A DNA stretch of 64,000 nt from Streptomyces sp. PR69 (GTDB taxonomy: Bacteria > Actinomycetota > Actinomycetes > Streptomycetales > Streptomycetaceae): NCBI RefSeq assembly GCF_026420845.1, contig NZ_JAOWCB010000026.1:21505-85504 (forward strand). Reading direction: 5' to 3'. Positions 44,191-52,975 of this stretch are shown in pieces. The notes under the pieces were generated by a model. The model did no database searches. It was not told where the DNA came from and saw nothing but the letters and a program-made list of their open reading frames with translations. Numbering within the stretch: position 1 is the stretch's first letter; the number at the start of each line of letters is the position of its first letter. Both the position numbers and the translations under genes were made by a program.

Positions 44191-46836
44191 ATGCGCCTTC
44201 GCGGTAAGTCGATCCGCCGGAAGATCGTGACGTTGCTGCTCATCCCTCTTGTCTCCCTCACCGCGCTGTGGGGATTCGCCACCGTGCTCACCGGCCGCGA
44301 AGCGGGCAGGCTGCTGGACGTCAGCTCGGTCGCCCGCGAAGTCGGCCGCCCCGTCGAAGACGCCGTCCATGTCATCCAGGAAGAACGCCGCCAGACCCTG
44401 GTCTATCTCGCCGACCCCAGAGCGGCCGATGCCCTGCCCGTGCTGCACCGGCAGCGCGAGGCGACCGACCGCGCCGTCGCAGCGGTCAGACAGAACGCCG
44501 GCCGATCCGGCGTCCGTGACGCCATGAGTCCCCAGAGCGCCCGGAAACTCGACTCCCTGCTGGACGCGCTGGACGGTCTGGGCGCCCTGCGCCGCTCCGT
44601 CGAAGCAGGCGAGATCTCCCGCCGCCAGGCACTGGAGTTCTACAACCGCGTCGTCGACCCCTGCCACGGCTTTCTGACCACCCTCCATGCGCTGGACGAC
44701 GTCGCGCTGGAGCGCCAGGGCCGCGCCCTGGTCAGCCTGATGCGCGCCCGTGAGACGCTCTCCCGCGAGGACGCGCTGATCGCCTCCGCCCTCACCACCC
44801 GGAAGATCACCGGTCCGGAGATCCGCGCGCTGACCGACCTCGTCGCCCAGCGCACCCTCCACTACGACGCCGGGTACGAGAACCTGCCCGCCCGCGATCG
44901 CGAGATCCACCAGCAGATCTGGCGCAGCCCCCGGACATCGGCCCTGCGCGACGCCGAGGAACGCCTCATCGCCCAGGGCCCGGCCGCCGGCCTCGGCGCG
45001 GCGGCGGCCGAACGCTGGCAGCAGGCCGCCCGCCCCGTCCTCGACGACCTCGCCCGCGAGGCCGCCGAAGCGGGGGACCGCTACCGGGACCGTGTCGAAC
45101 CCGCCGCCCGCGAGGTCTTCATAAAGGCGGGCATCGCCGGAGTCCTCGGCTTCCTCGCCCTCCTGCTCTCCGTCATCGTCTCCGTCCGCGTCGGACGCGA
45201 CCTCGTCCGCTCCCTGACCCGGCTGCGCAAGGAGGCCCACGAAGTCTCCGGCGTACGGCTGCCCAGCGTCATGCGCCGCCTCGCCGCAGGCGAACAGGTG
45301 GACGTCGAGACCGAAGCCCCGCGTCTGGAGTACGACAAGGACGAGATCGGCCAGGCGGGACAGGCCCTCAACACACTCCAGCGGGCGGCGGTCGAGGCAG
45401 CCGTCCGCCAGGCCGAGCTGCGCCGCGGCGTCTCCGAGGTCTTCGTCAACCTCGCCCGCCGCAACCAGGTGCTCCTGCACCGTCAGCTCGCGCTCCTCGA
45501 CGCCATGGAGCGGCGTACCGAGGACGCCGGGGAACTCGCCGACCTGTTCCGCCTCGACCACCTCACCACCCGGATGCGCCGCCACGCCGAGGGACTGGTG
45601 ATCCTCTCCGGGGCCGCGCCCTCCCGCCAGTGGCGCAAGCCGATCCAGCTGATGGACGTCGTACGGGCGGCAGTCGCCGAAGTCGAGGACTATGAGCGCA
45701 TCGAGGTGCGCCGACTGCTCCGGCTGGGCGTCGTCGGCCCCGCCGTAGCCGACCTCACCCACCTCATCGCCGAACTCCTTGAGAACGCCACCGTGTTCTC
45801 GCCCCCGCACACCGCCGTCCACGTCCACGGCGAACAGGTCGCCAACGGCTTCACCCTGGAGATCCACGACCGAGGTCTCGGCATGACAGCGGACGCCCTG
45901 CTTGACGCCAACCTCCGGCTGGCCGAGACACCGGAGTTTGAACTCTCCGACACCGACAGGCTCGGTCTGTTCGTCGTCAGCCGGCTCGCGCAGCGCCAGG
46001 GCGTACGGGTCTCCCTCCAGCCGTCCCCGTACGGCGGCACCACCGCGGTCGTCTTCATCCCGGCCGCGCTGCTCACCGAAGCCCCCGAGACCCGGGGCGC
46101 GGGCTTCCGGCTCGACCGCAAGAGCGAGAGCCCCGCCGGGAGACGGGGCCGCGACGGCAGACAGCGCGGCGACGGCACGTTCAGCGTGCTCCCGGCGCAG
46201 CAATCGGCCCTGCTGGACGGCCCCGTGGAACTCGAACCTCCTGTCGGTCCTGTCGAAACATCGAACTTCGACCCCCCGCCCTTCAACGCCGCCGTGTCCC
46301 TTCCCGGCGACGTCGACGACCTGTCCGGCGGTGAGGGCTCCTGGGACGGCCCCCGCGGGCGACGTCATCCCCTGTCGGACGACAGGCGTCAGCAGCCGTC
46401 ACAGCCGCCGCCCCGGCAGCGGCGCGGGGGACCGGCGCCGCTGCCGCGCCGCAAGCCGCCGACGCTCGTTCCCGTACCCGATCCGCCGGATCCGCCACCG
46501 CCGTCGGCTCCGTCTCCGGAGGGCGGCGCCCCGCTTCTGTCCGGGCCGTCCGACGGGCTGCCCCGCCGGGTGAGACAGGCCAGCCGGCTCTTGCGCGAAG
46601 CGGACCCGGAGACCGTCCGTCTCGGGACCCGGCAGGAAACCGGGCGGGATCCGGAGGAAGTCCGCGACCGTATGGCAGCCATGCAGCGCGGCTGGCGGCG
46701 CGGCCGCAGCGAAGGCGGCCCCGACGGCACAGGCGACGACACACGCAACCGCGATAACACACGCAACCGCAACGACACGGGCACCACCAGAAACGCCAGA
46801 ACAACCAGAACCACAACGGAGGGGGACGGTCGATGA
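44191..46836 (+). CDS. cvnA: CvnA-type sensor histidine kinase-like protein
   Basis: This 881-residue conservon sensor has a first membrane helix at about residues 12-30 (LLLIPLVSLTALWGFATVLT). An extracytoplasmic NIT-type helical domain follows (REAGRLLDVSSVAREVGRPVEDAVHVIQEERRQTLVYLADP), with a second helix near 310-335. A HAMP-like linker and the HATPase domain are next, with N-box ELLENATVFSP (Asn532) and DRGLGMTADAL and GLFVVSRLA glycine boxes. The phospho-accepting His region is degenerate, as is usual for Cvn kinases. The C-terminal 200 residues are Pro/Arg-rich and disordered. Conservons form a membrane-proximal signalling complex like a eukaryotic G-protein receptor system. Confidence 0.9.
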   Translation: MRLRGKSIRRKIVTLLLIPLVSLTALWGFATVLTGREAGRLLDVSSVAREVGRPVEDAVHVIQEERRQTLVYLADPRAADALPVLHRQREATDRAVAAVRQNAGRSGVRDAMSPQSARKLDSLLDALDGLGALRRSVEAGEISRRQALEFYNRVVDPCHGFLTTLHALDDVALERQGRALVSLMRARETLSREDALIASALTTRKITGPEIRALTDLVAQRTLHYDAGYENLPARDREIHQQIWRSPRTSALRDAEERLIAQGPAAGLGAAAAERWQQAARPVLDDLAREAAEAGDRYRDRVEPAAREVFIKAGIAGVLGFLALLLSVIVSVRVGRDLVRSLTRLRKEAHEVSGVRLPSVMRRLAAGEQVDVETEAPRLEYDKDEIGQAGQALNTLQRAAVEAAVRQAELRRGVSEVFVNLARRNQVLLHRQLALLDAMERRTEDAGELADLFRLDHLTTRMRRHAEGLVILSGAAPSRQWRKPIQLMDVVRAAVAEVEDYERIEVRRLLRLGVVGPAVADLTHLIAELLENATVFSPPHTAVHVHGEQVANGFTLEIHDRGLGMTADALLDANLRLAETPEFELSDTDRLGLFVVSRLAQRQGVRVSLQPSPYGGTTAVVFIPAALLTEAPETRGAGFRLDRKSESPAGRRGRDGRQRGDGTFSVLPAQQSALLDGPVELEPPVGPVETSNFDPPPFNAAVSLPGDVDDLSGGEGSWDGPRGRRHPLSDDRRQQPSQPPPRQRRGGPAPLPRRKPPTLVPVPDPPDPPPPSAPSPEGGAPLLSGPSDGLPRRVRQASRLLREADPETVRLGTRQETGRDPEEVRDRMAAMQRGWRRGRSEGGPDGTGDDTRNRDNTRNRNDTGTTRNARTTRTTTEGDGR

Positions 46837-47300
46837 CCGCACCGTACGCCGCAGCATCCAACGCCACCGACGCCGACGCACCCGTCCGGGGCGCCGCACC
46901 AGGCGCCGGCGAGCTGGGCTGGCTCCTCGACGAACTGGTCGACCGCGTCGGCAGCATCCGCCAGGCCCTGGTGCTCTCCCGCGACGGCCTCGCCACCGGC
47001 GCGTCCCGCGGCCTCACCCGCGAGGACGGCGAGCATCTCGCCGCCGTCGCCTCCGGGTTCCACAGCCTCGCCAAGGGCGTTGGCCGCCACTTCGACGCGG
47101 GACAGGTCCGCCAGACCGTCGTCGAACTGGACGAGGCGTTCCTGTTCGTCACCGCCGCCGGCGACGGCAGCTGCCTGGCCGTGCTCGCCGACGCCGACTC
47201 CGACGCCGGCCTGATCGCCTACGAGATGGCGCTGATGGTCAAGAAGGTCGGAGCCCACCTCGGCACGGCGCCACGGACCGGCCTGGCCGCCGACGGCTGA
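46833..47300 (+). CDS. cvnB: CvnB roadblock/LC7 protein
   Basis: This 155-residue protein has a roadblock/LC7 domain in residues 28-145: ELGWLLDELVDRVGSIRQALVLSRDGLATGASRGLTREDGEHLAAVASGFHSLAKGVGRHFDAGQVRQTVVELDEAFLFVTAAGDGSCLAVLADADSDAGLIAYEMALMVKKVG, which shows the full alternating pattern. It probably acts as regulator or GAP-like partner of the GTPase CvnD. Starts within the ATGA overlap with cvnA. Confidence 0.94.
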   Translation: MTAPYAAASNATDADAPVRGAAPGAGELGWLLDELVDRVGSIRQALVLSRDGLATGASRGLTREDGEHLAAVASGFHSLAKGVGRHFDAGQVRQTVVELDEAFLFVTAAGDGSCLAVLADADSDAGLIAYEMALMVKKVGAHLGTAPRTGLAADG

Positions 47301-47317
47301 ACAGGGGCGTGGACGGC

Positions 47318-47776
47318 ATGAGTGACCCGGCCCGGCACGGTCAGCCGACTCCGCCCGGACCTCCACCCGGCCCCCCGCCCTATCCAAGGCCGCCGTCGCC
47401 GCCGCACCAGTGGTTCGACGCCGACGCGGGACCGGTGGTGCGCCCGTACGCGATGACCCGCGGCCGCACCAGCAGCACCGCCCCCCACCGGCTCGACCTG
47501 ATCGCACTGGTCGTGCCGGACGCTGCGGCCGACGCCCCCGGCCGCGACCAGACGCTCTCGCCCGAGCATGTGGAGATCGTCGAACGCTGCGGTGAGATCC
47601 CGCAGTCGATCGCCGAGCTCGCCTCAGGTCTCGACCTCCCCGTCGGGGTGGTCCGCGTCCTCGTCGGCGATCTCGTCCAGGACCGGCTGGTCCAGGTAAC
47701 CCGTCCCATCCCCCCGGCCGAACTGCCGGATGTGAGCATTCTCCGCGAGGTGATCAATGGTCTTCGGGCGCTCTAG
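47318..47776 (+). CDS. cvnC: CvnC DUF742 protein
   Basis: This 152-residue DUF742 protein has a Pro-rich beginning (PTPPGPPPGPPPYPRPPSPPHQW), then the conserved VRPYAMTRGRTSSTAPHRLDLIALVV and a helical winged-helix-like end (PEHVEIVERCGEIPQSIAELASGLDLPVGVVRVLVGDLVQDRLVQV). DUF742 is always found in conservons, apparently bridging sensor and GTPase. ATG at 47318 is preferred over a GTG three codons earlier because of spacing to CAGGGG. Overlaps cvnD by 20 bp. Confidence 0.88.
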   Translation: MSDPARHGQPTPPGPPPGPPPYPRPPSPPHQWFDADAGPVVRPYAMTRGRTSSTAPHRLDLIALVVPDAAADAPGRDQTLSPEHVEIVERCGEIPQSIAELASGLDLPVGVVRVLVGDLVQDRLVQVTRPIPPAELPDVSILREVINGLRAL

Positions 47777-48365
47777 CCGCCGGACGGCTCCGCCGGTCGC
47801 ACCGGTCACGCTGAAGCTGCTGGTGGCAGGCGGCTTCGGCGTGGGCAAAACAACGCTGGTCGGCGCGGTCAGCGAGATCAGACCGCTGCGCACCGAGGAG
47901 TCGCTGACCGAGGCGGGCCGCCCGGTCGACGACACCGAGGGCGTAGAGGCCAAGGCGACCACCACCGTGGCGATGGACTTCGGGCGGATCACCCTCCGCG
48001 ACGACCTGGTGCTGTACCTGTTCGGCACGCCGGGCCAGGACCGCTTCTGGTTCCTGTGGGACGAACTCGCCCAGGGCGCGCTCGGCGCGGTCGTCCTGGC
48101 CGACACCCGGCGGCTGGACGACTCGTTCGCGGCGATCGACTACTTCGAGCGCCGGGGACTCCCCTTCACCGTGGCCGTCAACTGCTTCGAGGGCGCGGCC
48201 CGCTTCCCGGCGGAGACGGTGCGCACCGCGCTCGACCTCGATGCCGATGTGCCCCTGCTGATGTGCGACGCGCGCGAGCGCGAGTCGGTCAAGGATGTGC
48301 TGGTGGCCGTGGTGGAACACGCGCTGACACAGGCCGATCGCATCCGCCGCCCGGCGGCGACCTGA
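47757..48365 (+). CDS. cvnD: CvnD GTPase
   Basis: This 202-residue small GTPase of the conserved ATP/GTP-binding Cvn type has P-loop VAGGFGVGKTTLV (about 26-38) and switch region ATTTVAMDFGRI. The G3-like LFGTPGQDRFWFLWDEL ends with Gln, and VNCF takes the place of the usual NKxD box. It acts as the molecular switch of the conservon. Overlaps cvnC by 20 bp, so translationally coupled. Ends before a hairpin shared with glpK. Confidence 0.94.
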   Translation: MVFGRSSRRTAPPVAPVTLKLLVAGGFGVGKTTLVGAVSEIRPLRTEESLTEAGRPVDDTEGVEAKATTTVAMDFGRITLRDDLVLYLFGTPGQDRFWFLWDELAQGALGAVVLADTRRLDDSFAAIDYFERRGLPFTVAVNCFEGAARFPAETVRTALDLDADVPLLMCDARERESVKDVLVAVVEHALTQADRIRRPAAT

Positions 48366-48446
48366 CCTCCTGCCGCCCGTATACGGGAGATGCGGCCCGC
48401 ATACGGGGACGCGGCCCGCGCCGGGGGCACGGCGCGCACGGGGAGA

Positions 48447-48484
48447 CACGGCCCGTACCCCCGCCGACAGGGGTACGAGCCGTG
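48447..48484. terminator. Shared terminator between cvnD and glpK
   Basis: CACGGC and GTACCCC pair with GGGGTAC and GCCGTG around the loop CGCCGACA, a two-part stem with a small internal mismatch. It lies just beyond the glpK stop and 82 bp after cvnD. Confidence 0.65.
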
Positions 48485-48491
48485 AGCTCGC

Positions 48492-50042
48492 TCAGGCCCC
48501 GGCGCCGCCGCCCTCCTCCGGGACCTCCTCCCAGCCGAAGCTCCGCTCGACGGCCTTGCGCCAGTTGGCGTACTCGCGCTCCCGCACGCCCGCCTCCATG
48601 CGCGGCGTCCACTCCGCGTCCGGCTGCCACTGCGTTTTCAGCTCGTCGAGCCCCGACCAGACGCCCGTGGCGAGCCCCGCCGCATAGGCGGCCCCCAGAC
48701 AGGTCGTCTCGGAGACCCTGGGACGGATCACCGGGACGCCCAGCACATCGGCCTGATGCTGCATCAGCAACTTGTTGGCGGTCATGCCGCCGTCCACCTT
48801 CAGCGTGCTGATCGGCACGCCCGAGTCCTGGTACATCGCCTCCACGACCTCGCGGGTCTGCCAGCTGGTGGCCTCCAGCACAGCCCGCGCGAGATGCGCC
48901 TTGGTGACGTACCCGGTGAGCCCGGTGATGACGCCGCGGGCGTCGGAGCGCCAGTACGGGGCGAACAGCCCGGAGAACGCGGGCACGATGTACGCGCCGC
49001 CGTTGTCCTCCACGCCGGCCGCCAGTGACTCGATCTCGTCGGCGCTGCGGATGATGCCGAGCTGGTCCCTGAACCACTGCACCAGGGCCCCGGTAATCGC
49101 TATGGAGCCCTCCAGGCAGTACACCGGCGCCGCGTCGCCGATCTTGTATCCCACCGTGGTGATCAGCCCGTTCTTGGACGGCACGGGCCTCGCGCCGGTG
49201 TTGAGCAGCAGAAAGCTGCCCGTGCCATAGGTGTTCTTCGCCGTGCCGGTCTCATAGCAGGCCTGCCCGAAGACCGCCGCCTGCTGGTCGCCGAGGGCGG
49301 AGGCGACCGGCACCCCCGCCAGCGGTCCCACAGCCGTCCCGTACACCTCGGCCGAGGAGCGGATCTCCGGAAGGATCGCCTCCGGGATGTTCATGGCCCG
49401 GAGGATCGCCGGGTCCCACTGCAGCGTGGAGAGATTCATCAGCATCGTGCGCGAGGCGTTGGTGACGTCGGTGACATGCACGCCGCCGTCCACGCCGCCG
49501 GTGAGATTCCAGATCAGCCAGGAGTCCATGGTGCCGAAGGCGATCTCGCCGCGCTCTGCCCGGCCGCGCAGCCCGGGCACGCTGTCCAGCAGCCAGGCGG
49601 CCTTGGGCCCGGAGAAGTAGCTGGCCAGCGGCAGCCCCGTGGCGTCGCGGAAACGGTCCTGACCGTCCTCGCCGCCGAGCCGACGGCACAGCGCCGCGGT
49701 GCGGGTGTCCTGCCAGACGATGGCGTTGTGCACGGGCGCGCCTGTGGCCCGGTCCCACAGGAGCGTCGTTTCACGCTGGTTGGTGATGCCCAGCGCGCTG
49801 AGCGCCCCCGCCTGCAGTCCGGCTCTGGCGAGCGCGCCGGCGACCACGGCCTGCACGGTGGACCAGATCTCGGCGGCGTCATGTTCCACCCACCCGGGTT
49901 TGGGGAAGATCTGCCGGTGCTCGCGCTGGTCGACGGCGACGATCGACCCGTCCTGGCTGAAGATGATGCAGCGGCTGGAAGTGGTGCCCTGGTCGATGGC
50001 CGCGACGAATCGGTCCGTCCGCACCGTGCTGTCCGTCGTCAT
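48492..50042 (-). CDS. glpK: Glycerol kinase
   Basis: This 516-residue FGGY-family kinase phosphorylates glycerol with ATP to sn-glycerol 3-phosphate. Hallmarks: DQGTTSSRCIIFSQDGSIVAVDQREHRQIFPKPGWVEHDAAEIW at the start, NAIVWQDTRTAALC, the glycerol-site MDSWLIWNLTGG, SALGDQQAAVFGQAC, KNTYGTGSFLLLNTG, and KVDGGMTANKLLMQHQADVLGVPVIRP. Length and motifs match the family. Downstream of glpF (93-bp gap), with no glpD and no gylR/glpR beside them. An intercistronic tandem repeat lies before its start. Confidence 0.97.
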   Translation of the reverse strand: MTTDSTVRTDRFVAAIDQGTTSSRCIIFSQDGSIVAVDQREHRQIFPKPGWVEHDAAEIWSTVQAVVAGALARAGLQAGALSALGITNQRETTLLWDRATGAPVHNAIVWQDTRTAALCRRLGGEDGQDRFRDATGLPLASYFSGPKAAWLLDSVPGLRGRAERGEIAFGTMDSWLIWNLTGGVDGGVHVTDVTNASRTMLMNLSTLQWDPAILRAMNIPEAILPEIRSSAEVYGTAVGPLAGVPVASALGDQQAAVFGQACYETGTAKNTYGTGSFLLLNTGARPVPSKNGLITTVGYKIGDAAPVYCLEGSIAITGALVQWFRDQLGIIRSADEIESLAAGVEDNGGAYIVPAFSGLFAPYWRSDARGVITGLTGYVTKAHLARAVLEATSWQTREVVEAMYQDSGVPISTLKVDGGMTANKLLMQHQADVLGVPVIRPRVSETTCLGAAYAAGLATGVWSGLDELKTQWQPDAEWTPRMEAGVREREYANWRKAVERSFGWEEVPEEGGGAGA

Positions 50043-50071
50043 CTGCGTCGTCCGTTCCCCTCGGAAGGCTG

Positions 50072-50145
50072 AGTTTCGGAAGGCTGAGTTTCGGAGGGCT
50101 GGGTCTCAGAATGCTTGGTCTCAGAAGGCTGGTCTCAGAAGGCGG
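50072..50145. repeat. Tandem 15-bp array between glpF and glpK
   Basis: About five degenerate units of form CGGAAGGCTGAGTTT, CGGAGGGCTGGGTCT, CAGAATGCTTGGTCT, CAGAAGGCTGGTCT run from 50072 into the glpF stop region. It covers most of the intercistronic spacer, upstream of the glpK ribosome site. Confidence 0.65.
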
Positions 50146-50896
50146 CGTTGAAGATGAGCCCGGCCAGGAGTCCGCCGACGGCAGGACCGGCGACGGGAAT
50201 CCACGCATAGCCCCAGTCGGACGTCCCCTTGCGGGGGATCGGCAGGAGCGCGTGCGCGATCCGCGGCCCGAGGTCGCGCGCCGGGTTGATGGCATAGCCC
50301 GTCGGCCCGCCGAGCGACAGGCCGATGCCCACCACCAGCAGTGCTGCCAGCAGGATCGAAATGCCCGAGCCATAGATCCCGGCCTGCTGGCCGGGGATCT
50401 GGCCGACGCCGATGCCGGCGTTCCTGCCGAAGGCGAGGATCGGCAGCACGAGCGCGACCGTGGCGATCACCTCGGTCAGCACATTGGCGGCGGGGCTGCG
50501 GACCTCCGGACCCGTGGCGAAGATCCCCAGTGTGGGCTGCGCCAGTCCCTCGTCGGCGTTGGCGCGGAACTGCGCGAAGTACACCAGATAGGCCAGTACG
50601 GCGCCGAGGACCGCACCGGTCAGCTGGGCGGCGATGTAGAGCGGGACCTTGCGCCACTCCCCGGTGTCCACGGCGAGGCCGAGCGTCACCGCCGGATTGA
50701 GATGCCCGCCCGACAGGGGCGCGGCGGTGTACGCGCCCGCCATCACCCCCAGCCCCCAGCCGAAGGCGACGGCGACCCAGCCGGCCGCCCTGGCCTTGGA
50801 GCGGTGGAGGGTGACGGCGGCGCAGACGCCCGCGCCGAACAGGATCAGCAGACCGGTGCCGATGACCTCACCGATGAAGATGTCCCCGTTGCTCAT
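50135..50896 (-). CDS. glpF: Glycerol facilitator (aquaglyceroporin) GlpF
   Basis: This 253-residue MIP-family channel has six membrane helices and the two half-helix motifs GGHLNPAVTLGLAVD and YAINPARDLGPRI. The second NPA has Arg and the following Asp found in glycerol-conducting aquaglyceroporins. It admits glycerol for GlpK, the next gene downstream. The start ATG follows TAGGAGCC. Upstream, 50974-50988 reads TGTT-N7-AACA, a weak candidate operator for an IclR/GylR-type regulator, but no such gene is nearby. Confidence 0.95.
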   Translation of the reverse strand: MSNGDIFIGEVIGTGLLILFGAGVCAAVTLHRSKARAAGWVAVAFGWGLGVMAGAYTAAPLSGGHLNPAVTLGLAVDTGEWRKVPLYIAAQLTGAVLGAVLAYLVYFAQFRANADEGLAQPTLGIFATGPEVRSPAANVLTEVIATVALVLPILAFGRNAGIGVGQIPGQQAGIYGSGISILLAALLVVGIGLSLGGPTGYAINPARDLGPRIAHALLPIPRKGTSDWGYAWIPVAGPAVGGLLAGLIFNAAF

Positions 50897-51151
50897 GGCG
50901 GCTCCTAGGCTCTCGCCCGAGGCTCGGCCCGGGCCGTCGTCCGTACAGGAGATATGTGCTCATGGCGCTGCGGTGTTACCGACGAACAGGCAGTGTTCAC
51001 CGGTGGTCATGGGGCGTCAAGGACGCCTGCGACAAGTGCAGTTCAGGGCGGCGAATGGAGGGTACGGCGGTAAGTCCGAGGCTCCCCAGGGAGTGCCGTG
51101 CGCGCTGGAAGGGGTGTGCCAAGGGGTGTGTCAAGGGGTGTCGGCGAAGTG

Positions 51152-52417
51152 TCAGCGAAGTGCGACGACCGCCGAACCGTGCCCGAAGAGCCCCTGGTTC
51201 GCGGTGATCCCCACGCGCGCCCCGGCCACCTGCCGCGGCCCCGCCGCGCCGCGCAGCTGCCAGGTCAGCTCACAGACCTGGGCGATGGCCTGCGCCGGCA
51301 CCGCCTCGCCGAACGAGGCGAGGCCGCCGCTGGGGTTGACGGGCACGCGCCCGCCGAGCGCGGTCGCGCCCTCGCGCACCAGCGAGGCGCCCTCGCCCTC
51401 CTCGCACAGGCCGATGTCCTCGTACCACTGGAGCTCCAGCGCGGTGGAGAGGTCGTACACCTCGGCAAGCGACAGATCCTCGGGGCTGATGCCCGCCTCC
51501 TCGTAGGCGGCGCGGGCGATCGAGGCCCGGAAGGAGCCGACCGCCGGCGTCGTCCCCGCCGCGGTAGCCGGGTCGGCGGCGATGGCCGTGGAGATGCCCG
51601 CGTCGGCGACAACGGCCGGGCTGGTGACAACGGCCGGGTCGGTGGCGATGTCCGGGAGGTCGAGCACGGTCTTCGGATAGACCGGGGTGACCGTGGAGAC
51701 CGCGCGGATGCGCACCGGGTCCGCGACCCCGTGCCGACGGGCGAAGTCCATGCCGGACAGCACCAGCGCCGCCCCTCCGTCGGAGGTGGCGCAGATGTCG
51801 AGCAGCCGCAGCGGATCGGCGACGACCGCGGAGGCGGCCACCTCCGCGGCGGAGACGGCCCTGCGATAGCGGGCGTTGGGGTTGAGTGCCCCGACGGCCG
51901 CGTTTTTGACCTTCACGCGCGCGTAGTCGTCCGGCGTGTCGCCGTAACACGCCATGCGGCGGCGCGCGTACAGCCCGAAGTAGGCGGGATTGGTCGCCCC
52001 CAGGACCCGGAAGCGCAGCCAGTCGGGGTCGTCGGGCCGCTCGCCGCCTGCGGGTGCGAAAAACCCCTTGGGGGCGGCGTCTGCGCCCACCACCAGCACC
52101 ACATCGGCCAGTCCCGCCAGGATCTGGGCGCGTGCCGTGGCGATCGCCTGTGCGCCGGAGGCGCAGGCCGCGTACACGCTCGCCACGCGCGCGCCCTGCC
52201 AGCCCAGCGCCTGCGCGAACGTCGCTCCGGCCACATACCCCGGGTAGCCGCACCGCACCGTGTCCGCGCCGACGACCGACCGCACCTGCCGCCACTCCAG
52301 CCCGGCGTCCGCGAGGGCGTCCCTGGCCGCCGCGACGCCGTACCGGACGAAGCTGCGCCCCCACTTGCCCCAGGGATGCATCCCCGCCCCCAGGACGGCG
52401 ATGTCGCCGCCGCTCAT
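51152..52417 (-). CDS. Thiolase-like / lipid-transfer type acetyl-CoA acetyltransferase
   Basis: This 421-residue thiolase-superfamily member of the SCP2-thiolase/lipid-transfer type has its nucleophilic Cys in SVYAACASGAQAIATARAQ. The His/Cys-containing C-terminal motifs are replaced by NPSGGLASFGEAVPAQAIAQVCELTWQLRG and TANQGLFGHGSAV. Such proteins pair with a DUF35 protein and act in retro-aldol or thiolytic steps of acyl-CoA side-chain degradation. Here the DUF35 gene starts the pair and overlaps as ATGA. A 25-residue Ala/Thr-rich stretch (about 245-275) looks inserted. Exact reaction uncertain. Confidence 0.85.
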   Translation of the reverse strand: MSGGDIAVLGAGMHPWGKWGRSFVRYGVAAARDALADAGLEWRQVRSVVGADTVRCGYPGYVAGATFAQALGWQGARVASVYAACASGAQAIATARAQILAGLADVVLVVGADAAPKGFFAPAGGERPDDPDWLRFRVLGATNPAYFGLYARRRMACYGDTPDDYARVKVKNAAVGALNPNARYRRAVSAAEVAASAVVADPLRLLDICATSDGGAALVLSGMDFARRHGVADPVRIRAVSTVTPVYPKTVLDLPDIATDPAVVTSPAVVADAGISTAIAADPATAAGTTPAVGSFRASIARAAYEEAGISPEDLSLAEVYDLSTALELQWYEDIGLCEEGEGASLVREGATALGGRVPVNPSGGLASFGEAVPAQAIAQVCELTWQLRGAAGPRQVAGARVGITANQGLFGHGSAVVALR

Positions 52418-52890
52418 GCCCCGGCTCCCGTGGCGTGCCCGCCGCCGTGCACCGGTCGCCAGTGCCATGTCGTCCACGCCGTGTCCCCGTCCTCGTAGAG
52501 GACGCCGGGTACGACCTCGACCTCCATCCCCACCTCCAGGGCCTCGACCCCGACGCCGGGAGCGGCCTGCCCGAGGACGACCATCCGCTCCGCCGCCAGC
52601 TCGACGGCGACGAGTGTGTACGGCTCCCACTCGGCCGACGGGTCGGAGGGGTATGGCGCGGGGGGCCGGTAACGGCTGTCCGTGTACGACCACACCCGCC
52701 CCCGCCGCGACAGCGGGACCCGCACCAGCTCGCCGCCCGCGCAGGCGGGATTGCGGCAGAAGGACTCCTCCGGGGGGAAGGACACCGCGGCACAGGCCGT
52801 ACAGCGGGTGCCCAGCAGCCGGAAGTCCGGGTCCGCCCCTTCGGGGCCCGGTTGCGAAAACCATCCGTCCACGACGGGCGTGCGCCTCAC
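52414..52890 (-). CDS. DUF35/OB-fold zinc-ribbon acyl-CoA-associated protein
   Basis: This 158-residue protein has a DUF35_N zinc ribbon (GTRCTACAAVSFPPEESFCRNPACAGGELVRVPLSRRGRVWSY, four Cys) and a C-terminal OB fold (YTLVAVELAAERMVVLGQAAPGVGVEALEVGMEVEVVPGVLYEDGDTAWTTWHWRP). It is the usual partner of a thiolase-like protein and is thought to bind CoA esters. GTG start with GGGAGG seven bases upstream. Its stop overlaps the thiolase-like start. Confidence 0.9.
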   Translation of the reverse strand: MRRTPVVDGWFSQPGPEGADPDFRLLGTRCTACAAVSFPPEESFCRNPACAGGELVRVPLSRRGRVWSYTDSRYRPPAPYPSDPSAEWEPYTLVAVELAAERMVVLGQAAPGVGVEALEVGMEVEVVPGVLYEDGDTAWTTWHWRPVHGGGHATGAGA

Positions 52891-52975
52891 GAACCCTCCC
52901 CGGACAGGCCGACCTGACGATGCGTCAGAAGTGTGCCACGCGCGCGTGCCCCACGGCGAGACCGCGGAGCGGGCC

